A DNA stretch of 5,736 nt. It comes from an uncultured Bacteroidota bacterium. GTDB lineage: Bacteria; Bacteroidota; Bacteroidia; 2-12-FULL-35-15. The notes beneath the pieces are model-generated. The model worked only from the letters and a program-made list of their open reading frames with translations, was not told the origin of the DNA and ran no database searches. The stretch spans positions 1-5,736 of the forward strand of contig CAISYK010000944.1 in assembly GCA_903889605.1 (NCBI GenBank), read 5' to 3'. This document shows positions 1-5,736 of this stretch, piece by piece; position 1 is the first letter of the stretch, and each line of letters begins with the position of its first letter. The position numbers were made by a program, and so were the translations under genes.

Positions 1-1779
1 ATTCATATTAATAAAAGACTTTCTTTTTTCTTCTGACATTGTACCATTAATAGTATCAATAAAATGCACTGCAAAAAATACCCCATCTGCTCCCATTTCT
101 TCACAGCAAAAACTTAAGAACAATGCTTCCCATTCTTTATTATTAATTGAGTTTCTATAACGCAATAAGTTTCCCAGGAAGTCGCTTACAAAATGATTCT
201 TTAAAAAGTTTTTACAAAATATTATATCACTTGTTTTTTTGTATAGCTCATTTTCTTTAAAGAAACTATTAACATCCAAATAAAGTCTAATGAAAGAAAC
301 TATTTCTGCTTTTCCTGGATTAGTATTCACATAAGAATTTTTTCTTTGCAAATAATTGTAACATATATCCTGAATTGATATAAAATTTTTGCAAATATTT
401 ATTGCCTTAAGAGAAAAAATTACATCTTCCTTACCGTGATTTTCTGCAAATCTTAATTTATTCCTTTCAATAAACTCTCTCAAATAGAGTTTATTCCAAA
501 CAACACTAGCAATTGAATAATCGGCCAAATAAGCAAGATTATCACTCCTGTCGTCGCAAGCAAATGCATACGAATGATATACATCCTTTTTCCCATCTTC
601 AAAAACTTTATTGATTCCGCAAGCCAAAATTTCAGTTTTATAATCTTCTGCGATTAAAATCATTTTTTTTAAAGAATCTTTTTCGAGCCAATCATCTGCA
701 TCTAAAAAGAAAACATATTTTCCAATCGCAATATTCAGACCATCATTACGTGAAGAACCTTGCTTTTTATTTTCTTTATGATAAATTACACGCACAATAG
801 GAATGTTCTTGTAATACTTTTCAATAATTTCCTTCGTATTGTCTGTTGAATTATCCTCAATAATAATAATTTCTATATTATCTAATTCTTGACATAAAGC
901 AGAATTAACTGCTCTTTGTAAATAAGCTGCGCAGTTATAAGTTGGAATTATAATGGAAACCAAGGGTAATTGTTCTTTAGATATTAATTTAACTTTTTTA
1001 AAGTTATTCTTATTCATATGAGATTGCATTCTAATATATCCAGTTTTCCGCTCCCTATTATACATCTCTCTATCCTCAACTGATAAATTTTTAAGGTACT
1101 TATTTATATATGAAAAATTACTCAATTTCCAATAATCCAGTCTTGCCTGCGTTTCACCAGTTTTTGTTTCAATACCATCTTCAAAACATCCCAATGTAAA
1201 TTCAATTTTTGAAAAATCATATTTAGAAGCTGCCTCAAGTAGAAATTCTAAGTCCATTGTTGCATAATTATCTACATTAAATGGACATTTTTCCTGAACC
1301 TCTCTCAAATAAAAATAGCCAACTGGATTATGACAAAAAGCATTAGACTCCCAATGTTTTAGCATTTCAATCAATGTTACCTTTGGGATATTTAGAAAAT
1401 CAGCTTTCAGCCTTAGACTTTTTACCAAAACATTTCCAACTACAAATTTTGCACCTTTTTTAAATTCCCCAATAACAGCCGAAAAGGCTTTTGGAAAAAA
1501 ATAGTCATCAGCGTTCAAATAAACTACAATTTCCCCAGTGCTTCTTTTAAAACCTTTATTCATGGCATCCGCTTGACCATCATCTGGCTCCGAAATCCAT
1601 TTTACATGTTTATATTTTTCTAAAATACTTATAGTTTCATCTTTGGAGCCACCATCAATAATAATATGTTCCCAGTTTTCATATTCCTGACTAAGAACAC
1701 TTTGAATTGCCCTCTCTATATATTTCCCGCTATTAAAAGATGGAGTTATAATTGAAATTTTTAAATTATCTTCGTTCAT
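1..1779 (-). CDS. Tandem two-domain family 2 glycosyltransferase (3' end outside window)
   Basis: Reading from the ATG at 1779-1777, the frame stays open for 593 codons to base 1 with no stop, so the C-terminus is missing. It should act on the cytoplasmic side of the membrane, transferring two sugars from nucleotide-sugar donors to a growing glycan. Domain 1 (about residues 8-230) starts ISIITPSFNSGKYI, has the nucleotide-binding IDGGSKD (41-47), the metal-binding NADD (89-92) and a likely catalytic MDLEF acidic pair (175-179); it resembles the WfgS-like GT2 group. Domain 2 (about 274 onward) starts VSIIIPTYNCAAYL, has EDNSTDN (308-314), DADD (360-363) and GKED (449-452), resembling EpsJ-type GT2 enzymes. 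Both domains keep their key acidic residues, so both look active. No signal peptide or membrane segment is visible. The start is supported by an AAGGAA ribosome site seven bases upstream. It begins three bases after the gmd stop, so it is in the same operon. Donor and acceptor sugars cannot be read from sequence. Confidence 0.93.
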   Translation of the reverse strand, partial: MNEDNLKISIITPSFNSGKYIERAIQSVLSQEYENWEHIIIDGGSKDETISILEKYKHVKWISEPDDGQADAMNKGFKRSTGEIVVYLNADDYFFPKAFSAVIGEFKKGAKFVVGNVLVKSLRLKADFLNIPKVTLIEMLKHWESNAFCHNPVGYFYLREVQEKCPFNVDNYATMDLEFLLEAASKYDFSKIEFTLGCFEDGIETKTGETQARLDYWKLSNFSYINKYLKNLSVEDREMYNRERKTGYIRMQSHMNKNNFKKVKLISKEQLPLVSIIIPTYNCAAYLQRAVNSALCQELDNIEIIIIEDNSTDNTKEIIEKYYKNIPIVRVIYHKENKKQGSSRNDGLNIAIGKYVFFLDADDWLEKDSLKKMILIAEDYKTEILACGINKVFEDGKKDVYHSYAFACDDRSDNLAYLADYSIASVVWNKLYLREFIERNKLRFAENHGKEDVIFSLKAINICKNFISIQDICYNYLQRKNSYVNTNPGKAEIVSFIRLYLDVNSFFKENELYKKTSDIIFCKNFLKNHFVSDFLGNLLRYRNSINNKEWEALFLSFCCEEMGADGVFFAVHFIDTINGTMSEEKRKSFINMN

Positions 1780-1782
1780 TGT

Positions 1783-2739
1783 TTATTTCCTTAATTCCTC
1801 CTGAATTAAAATATCTAAAACTTCAAAGAATGTTTTTTCATATTCCCACCCTAGCTCTTTTTTTGCCTTTTCATTATTGCCATAAATATTTTTGATATCA
1901 TTTGGTCTGAAAAATGATTCGTCTGTGACAATTTTATTTTTATCAATTCCGAGCTTATCAAAAACATATTCAACAATATCTCTGAGAGAAATTGATTTTC
2001 CCGAACAAATAATAAAATCTTTTGGCTCATCCTGCTGAAGCATCAACCACATTGCTTTCACGTAGTCAGGAGCAAAACCAAAATCACGACGTAAATCAAT
2101 ATCTCCAACTCTCAATTCCTGCTGTGTTCCTTTTTTAATCTCAATGGCTGTCTTGATAACTTTCTTTACAAAGAAATTAGGTGCTCGCAAATATGACTCA
2201 TGATTAAAAAGAATCCCACAGCAAGCGAAAAGACCATAGGATTCACGATAATTAACAGTCATCCAATGGCCTGTAGCCTTAGAAATTCCATATGGGCTAG
2301 TTGGGTGTATGATTGATTTCTCCGTAACAGGCAAATTCTCAATATTACCAAACATATCACTTGATGAAGCTTGATAAAATTTAATCTTCTTATCTAATCC
2401 CTTTATTGTCTCAAGCAAGTTAAGTACGGACAGAATATTAAAATTAATTGTCTCCAATGGTCTCTCAAAAGAAAGGCCAACTGAGCTCTGCGCTGCCAAG
2501 TTATAAACCTCCGATGGTCTAAATTCTTTGAGAATATTTGTGATACTTTTTAAATCCAACAAGTTGCATTCCTTAAAGATAATATTATCTTTTATTTTAA
2601 GATATTCAAAGCCAGAATAATCCTCTGCTATATTGGGTCTAACCAACCCAATGACTTTATATTCTTTCCCAAGCAAAAACTGACTCAAATATGCACCATC
2701 TTGTCCAGTTATTCCAGTGATTATAGCTATTTTTTGCAT
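1783..2739 (-). CDS. gmd: GDP-mannose 4,6-dehydratase, short form (SDR family)
   Basis: This enzyme oxidises, dehydrates and re-reduces GDP-D-mannose to GDP-4-keto-6-deoxy-D-mannose in the cytoplasm using bound NADP(H); the product feeds GDP-L-fucose, GDP-D-rhamnose or GDP-perosamine. Numbered from the ATG at 2739 (318 residues), I see the Rossmann motif TGITGQDGAYL (8-18), NLAAQSSVG (80-88), the active-site stretch SSSDMFG (125-131), YGISK as the YxxxK pair (Tyr150, Lys154), HWMTVNYRESYG, GILFNHES and VGDIDLRRDFGFAPDYVKAM, all typical of Gmd. Asp128 sits where Gmd enzymes usually have the catalytic Glu. The length matches short Gmd forms rather than the roughly 370-residue E. coli enzyme. 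A TTG at 2772 would add eleven residues (KWLNKNYKIY region), but ATG 2739 puts the Rossmann strand at the usual position near the N-terminus. No strong ribosome site is seen before either start. A related GDP-manno-heptose dehydratase is possible. No partner reductase is in the window. Confidence 0.88.
   Translation of the reverse strand: MQKIAIITGITGQDGAYLSQFLLGKEYKVIGLVRPNIAEDYSGFEYLKIKDNIIFKECNLLDLKSITNILKEFRPSEVYNLAAQSSVGLSFERPLETINFNILSVLNLLETIKGLDKKIKFYQASSSDMFGNIENLPVTEKSIIHPTSPYGISKATGHWMTVNYRESYGLFACCGILFNHESYLRAPNFFVKKVIKTAIEIKKGTQQELRVGDIDLRRDFGFAPDYVKAMWLMLQQDEPKDFIICSGKSISLRDIVEYVFDKLGIDKNKIVTDESFFRPNDIKNIYGNNEKAKKELGWEYEKTFFEVLDILIQEELRK
1787..1792 (-). promoter_or_regulatory. 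Shine-Dalgarno site for the tandem GT2 gene
   Basis: On the minus strand AAGGAA lies seven bases before the ATG at 1779, and a further GAGGAA lies just upstream at 1800-1795. The site is inside the last codons of the dehydratase gene. It is the clearest ribosome site in the window and fixes the GT2 start. Confidence 0.7.
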
Positions 2740-2762
2740 GTAAATTTTATAATTTTTATTAA

Positions 2763-2778
2763 GCCATTTCAAAATGGC
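2763..2778 (-). other. Small hairpin over the end of the HxRxGD transferase gene
   Basis: A perfect six-base inverted repeat, GCCATT and AATGGC, flanks a four-base loop (TTGA on the minus strand). The loop contains the TGA stop codon of the upstream glycosyltransferase (2771-2769), and the stem ends 23 bases before the gmd ATG. It is not followed by a run of T on the minus strand, so it does not look like an intrinsic terminator. It could be chance, or a weak mRNA structure affecting termination, coupling or RNA decay between the two genes. Confidence 0.3.
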
Positions 2779-3737
2779 CAGTATTTATTACAATCAACCT
2801 TGCACATCTTTATACTGTCCATTTTGAGTGCTAAAAAAAGGTATGGATTTGCAGTTGCAGTACCAAAGAAAATATCCGATCTAGCGATTATTTCAATATT
2901 TGCGAACAACTTTAATAATTGTTTTTTTCTTTTATCCCATGATAGCAGATTAAATTCATGATTAAAATATCCATGCTCATCTTTTTCACATAGTGTAAAT
3001 ACATTCCATTGAGGCCTTTTTATTTTTAATTTTTCTATATTCAAATAATCATCCGTAAAAACAAATATATTTTTCACATCTTTATTGATTTTTTCTATTT
3101 TTTTGATATATACATCTATATCAAGGAGATCACCATGCATATATTTCTCTATAATTTTATCACCACCACGTATATGCATTGCAACATATTTAGATGGCAA
3201 ATTTAATGATTCAATAATTTTTTCAATATCTTGAGCTGTGCTTGGATTAAAGCGCCAAACCATATCAACCAAGTTACGAGATGCCTCACTTGCTTTTCCT
3301 GAAATTTCCAATGGTTCAATATGAAAGTCATTTACTTTTAGATAAGGCGTATTAAAGAATGAATCAAATACGTCATATGTCAAAAAATCTATACCATGGA
3401 ACCATTTATAAATAATTACATACAGCATTCTAATACTATTTTTTTTAAATGGTATCTCAGTTCTTATTTTGAAGTTATATTTTTTATGAAAACTCTCATG
3501 AACCTGATCACAAAAAGGCAAAAAAAATTCCTCCCATCCTTTATTATTCGAGAAATTAGCGTCATCAGAATACAAAACAAACTTTATTTTATGATCGAGA
3601 CAATAAAGCATTGCAAAAATCATATTATTTATCTCTGAAAAAAAACCTTGACTAATTCCAACCCTAAAAACACATTCTTCATCAAAAGATTCATTTAATT
3701 TATTATATTTTTCACAAAATCCTTGTCTGTAACTCAT
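2769..3737 (-). CDS. Glycosyltransferase of the fucosyltransferase-like (HxRxGD) fold
   Basis: This 322-residue protein resembles alpha-1,6-fucosyltransferases of the GT23/NodZ type and their uncharacterised bacterial relatives. The diagnostic motif is MHIRGGDK (His188, Arg190, Asp193), which in that fold binds the GDP-sugar. It is followed by FVFTDD (225-230) and a C-terminal segment, ARSDIFFGTATANPYLFLAL (285-304), matching the region that reads like SDVFVGTFSSN in fucosyltransferases. The N-terminal half carries VGISQGFFSEINNMIFAMLY (26-45), a pattern I recall from similar proteins in polysaccharide clusters. No signal peptide or membrane helix is evident, so it should act in the cytoplasm. 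Its ATG overlaps the TGA of the upstream fusion gene (ATGA), and no good ribosome site precedes it, which suggests translational coupling. The neighbouring GDP-mannose dehydratase makes a GDP-deoxyhexose donor plausible. Fucose itself is inference; GDP-rhamnose or another GDP-sugar would fit the same fold. Confidence 0.82.
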   Translation of the reverse strand: MSYRQGFCEKYNKLNESFDEECVFRVGISQGFFSEINNMIFAMLYCLDHKIKFVLYSDDANFSNNKGWEEFFLPFCDQVHESFHKKYNFKIRTEIPFKKNSIRMLYVIIYKWFHGIDFLTYDVFDSFFNTPYLKVNDFHIEPLEISGKASEASRNLVDMVWRFNPSTAQDIEKIIESLNLPSKYVAMHIRGGDKIIEKYMHGDLLDIDVYIKKIEKINKDVKNIFVFTDDYLNIEKLKIKRPQWNVFTLCEKDEHGYFNHEFNLLSWDKRKKQLLKLFANIEIIARSDIFFGTATANPYLFLALKMDSIKMCKVDCNKYWPF

Positions 3738-5736
3738 GCTTTTTCTATAAATTCAATTATATGCTTTCTCTCTTTTCCCCAGTTAATAAATCCTTCCCTC
3801 ATAAAGTTGTATGCATTTTTTTGCACTTTTTCAATATTTGATAAATCTATCTTCTTCGGATTCTTTAAATTAAATAAATATCCATTTTCCCCGTGTTTAA
3901 TATACTCATTCATTGTTGGGTTATCAACTGCAATCACAGCCTTACCCATTGCCATAGCTTCCAAAAATGACATTCCAATGCCCTCAAGTTCACGTGGGGC
4001 GATATAAATTCCCTTTTGCTTTATCAGATCCCACATTTCTTCACGAGTTTCAAACCAATCCGAATAGGTGATTTTAAATTTATTTTCTTGTTCATCATTT
4101 GGCTGCTTAAATTCTTGATTTGGGTCAATTGCTTTGTGGATATGCATTTCTATTTTCTCATCTCCAAATAATTTTTCGATCACATCAATATTCATCTTCG
4201 TGAGACGTTGCCAGAAAAAAACCTCATCTTTTTTTCCCGGAATAAAGGTTTGCGATTCAGGAAAATATTGGACAGCTATGGATTCAAACCCCCATTTTAT
4301 AAGTTTTTCATGCAATGTTTTTGAGAAATTTATTATCTTTAAAGCATGAAGCCCGCCCCAATAATCATAATCATGTCCCACACCATCATACATCGGAAAA
4401 AATACGATATTCTCATTTTTAATATTTTTAAGTAAATTTTCATTTGGTAAATTTTGAAAAAACAAAACTGCCAAATAACTATCATCAATAAAAGATAAGT
4501 CTGGATACAACTCTCCGTTACCTCGCCAACTTTCATCAAGAATGACTTCTACTTCATAAAATTCCCTCAGATAATCAATTAAGAAGGCTGTTGATTTTGT
4601 TTTATTATGATAGGAGTGCCCAACATACACAATTTTTTTTAAATTTTTGTTTATTTTTCTTTTTTTCCTTGGCCTAAGTTTGACAAAATAATTTACACAA
4701 AGAAACAAGGTGCTTTTTATTTTTCTAATTATTTTCAATAAAAGCTTTACTGGCAATTTTATTAATCTCCAAGCGTCTACTGCTAAATTTCTCCTGATAC
4801 TATTTTTTGGTATGATTATTTTTACACTTTTTTGCAACATCAAAATCATTTTCCATTCCCTTGACGCATACACACCACTCAATTCCCTTATTGCTAAATC
4901 TAATTGAGTCTTGGTTGAGTCTAATTGAGTTTTAGTGTTGTCTAATTGAGTTTTAGTGGTGTCTAATTGAGTCTTGGTGGTGTCTAATTGAGTCTTGGTT
5001 GAGTCTAGTTGAGCAAAAACAACTGAAAGCTTTTGAATAAATATTTCCTTCTCCTCCTTAACTTCTCCCTGGCTTTTTAGTTCTTTTTTTATAATATCAA
5101 CTTTTGAAATTATATTTTTTGCAAATTCGAAATCAGATTGAATCAAGCTTATCATTTCATCCCTATTTTCTTTTTCATCCAAATTTTCAATTAACAAGGG
5201 ACTATGTTTGAATACTTTTCTGCCCATCAGATGGAGATCACCATTAGTATAAAATGTGCAATGCAGTTTTTCCGCAATATACCTTAATGTTTTTTCAGAA
5301 TAAAAAGCAATATGTTGACCAGTTTCTGGGGTGAAATACCACCAATCAGCGGCATTGTTTATTACAACATCTGGTTGCAATTCGGTTGAGAATAACAACA
5401 CATCAGAATAATCAAGCATTTTTTCTATCTCCCTTAAAGGATTTTCTAAGTGCTCAAAAACTTCAAAAGCCGTAACCAATTCAAATCGACTGCTTGCATT
5501 TAAATTTTCCAAGTCATGGTTTTGAGCGAAAATATTTTCACAATATTTATCTTCTCTATAAAAATTGAAACCCTTATCTCGCATTAAACGAACAAACAGT
5601 CCATAGCCACCAGCATAATCTAAAAATTTTCCATGCTCATTGAAATTAAGCTTAATTATTTTTTCAACCAAATTAGAATAATTTAAATTTCGAGAAACTA
5701 ATCCGACATCAAGATCAGTAATTGCATTATTATAAG
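3734..5736 (-). CDS. Methyltransferase - heptad-repeat linker - GT4-like glycosyltransferase fusion (5' end outside window)
   Basis: The frame is open to the right edge, so the gene starts beyond 5736; 666 codons are visible, numbered here from the codon at 5734-5732. Residues about 1-190 are a class I SAM-dependent methyltransferase (Methyltransf_23-like): LDYAGGYG (38-45) is the SAM-binding loop and AFEVFEHLENP (89-99) the motif II region, followed by GQHIAFYSEKTL. The stretch ITDLDVGLVSRN before the TTG at 5671 resembles the usual N-terminus of this family, so that TTG is internal. Residues about 242-279 are five LDxTKTQ heptads, then GVYASREWKM, a short motif common between such linkers and glycosyltransferase modules, then a basic-hydrophobic stretch (about 320-355) that may touch the membrane. 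From about 367 a GT-B domain follows, with the GT4 EX7E signature EGIGMSFLE (584-592) and a HGENGYLF tail. It may extend a glycan and methylate it. Substrates are unknown. The TGA overlaps the next gene's ATG. Confidence 0.9.
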   Translation of the reverse strand, partial: YNNAITDLDVGLVSRNLNYSNLVEKIIKLNFNEHGKFLDYAGGYGLFVRLMRDKGFNFYREDKYCENIFAQNHDLENLNASSRFELVTAFEVFEHLENPLREIEKMLDYSDVLLFSTELQPDVVINNAADWWYFTPETGQHIAFYSEKTLRYIAEKLHCTFYTNGDLHLMGRKVFKHSPLLIENLDEKENRDEMISLIQSDFEFAKNIISKVDIIKKELKSQGEVKEEKEIFIQKLSVVFAQLDSTKTQLDTTKTQLDTTKTQLDNTKTQLDSTKTQLDLAIRELSGVYASREWKMILMLQKSVKIIIPKNSIRRNLAVDAWRLIKLPVKLLLKIIRKIKSTLFLCVNYFVKLRPRKKRKINKNLKKIVYVGHSYHNKTKSTAFLIDYLREFYEVEVILDESWRGNGELYPDLSFIDDSYLAVLFFQNLPNENLLKNIKNENIVFFPMYDGVGHDYDYWGGLHALKIINFSKTLHEKLIKWGFESIAVQYFPESQTFIPGKKDEVFFWQRLTKMNIDVIEKLFGDEKIEMHIHKAIDPNQEFKQPNDEQENKFKITYSDWFETREEMWDLIKQKGIYIAPRELEGIGMSFLEAMAMGKAVIAVDNPTMNEYIKHGENGYLFNLKNPKKIDLSNIEKVQKNAYNFMREGFINWGKERKHIIEFIEKA
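4899..5013 (-). repeat. 21-bp in-frame tandem repeat encoding LDxTKTQ heptads
   Basis: The plus-strand decamer TCTAATTGAG starts at 4899, 4920, 4941, 4962 and 4983, with a one-mismatch copy (TCTAGTTGAG) at 5004; the spacing is exactly 21 bases each time. This gives five full units and a partial sixth. The units at 4899-4919 and 4983-5003 are identical over all 21 bases. The units at 4920 and 4941 share a TTTTAGT variant in place of TCTTGGT, a synonymous lysine-codon change. The encoded heptads are QLD followed by STKT, TTKT, TTKT, NTKT and STKT. They lie between the methyltransferase and glycosyltransferase domains and probably form a coiled coil or flexible spacer. Confidence 0.95.

Noticed and set aside
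1015..1017. Separate gene start for the second GT2 domain
   Set aside because: The frame is continuous with domain 1 and there is no Shine-Dalgarno site before this ATG, so a single fused protein is the simpler reading.
2763..2778. Intrinsic terminator
   Set aside because: The stem is only six pairs and is followed on the minus strand by TTAATAAAAATT rather than a T tract; the operon appears to continue.
2701..2961. 86-codon plus-strand open frame
   Set aside because: It lies across the end of the HxRxGD transferase gene and the start of gmd on the opposite strand; the product has no recognisable motif and there is no supporting ribosome site.
3396..3638. 80-codon plus-strand open frame
   Set aside because: It is wholly antisense to the well-supported HxRxGD transferase gene and encodes a low-complexity hydrophobic product.
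3723..4007. 94-codon plus-strand open frame
   Set aside because: It is antisense to the GT4-like C-terminal domain, where the opposite strand has clear conserved motifs; the product is unlike any family I know.
4134..4349. 71-codon plus-strand open frame
   Set aside because: It is antisense to the glycosyltransferase domain of the fusion gene, with no motif or context.
4339..4539. 66-codon minus-strand open frame
   Set aside because: It is an out-of-frame shadow inside the fusion gene on the same strand.
4710..4907. 65-codon plus-strand open frame with a hydrophobic product
   Set aside because: It is antisense to the basic-hydrophobic linker of the fusion gene; the hydrophobic look comes from A/T-rich codons read backwards, not from a real membrane protein.
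4899..5013. CRISPR array
   Set aside because: The 21-bp units are directly adjacent with no spacers and encode in-frame heptads, so this is a coding tandem repeat.

Overview
This window is a tightly packed piece of a surface-polysaccharide (O-antigen, capsule, exopolysaccharide or glycoprotein glycan) gene cluster from an AT-rich bacterium; GC looks like roughly 30% by eye. All four genes lie on the minus strand, so transcription runs from position 5736 down to position 1. Standard bacterial code fits: TGA ends two of the genes and TAA a third. There are Shine-Dalgarno signals of uneven quality. I cannot assign a phylum from the sequence.

In order of transcription: (1) 5736 to 3734, the 3' part of a fused SAM-dependent methyltransferase - heptad-repeat linker - GT-B (GT4-like) glycosyltransferase. 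Its reading frame is open to the window edge, so its true start lies outside. (2) 3737 to 2769, a complete 322-residue glycosyltransferase with the HxRxGD motif of the fucosyltransferase-like GT23/NodZ fold. It overlaps gene 1 by four bases (ATGA). (3) 2739 to 1783, a complete short-form GDP-mannose 4,6-dehydratase (gmd-like), with an Asp where the catalytic Glu is expected. (4) 1779 to 1, a tandem two-domain GT2 glycosyltransferase, open for 593 codons to the left edge with no stop, so it is 3' truncated.

The genes fit one pathway. The dehydratase would make GDP-4-keto-6-deoxymannose (or a GDP-heptose analogue), a precursor of GDP-L-fucose, GDP-D-rhamnose or GDP-perosamine. The HxRxGD transferase beside it is a plausible user of such a GDP-deoxyhexose. 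The GT2 and GT4-like domains would add other residues, and the methyltransferase domain could methylate or cap the chain. No second-step enzyme (reductase, epimerase-reductase or aminotransferase), flippase, polymerase or export gene is inside the window.

There is no intergenic stretch longer than 29 bp and no recognisable promoter, terminator, RNA gene, mobile element or CRISPR array. The notable non-standard structures are a 21-bp in-frame tandem repeat encoding heptads in the methyltransferase/glycosyltransferase fusion and a small hairpin that places a stop codon in its loop. I see no convincing evidence of a wholly new system; the interest is in domain architecture and in the dehydratase active site.
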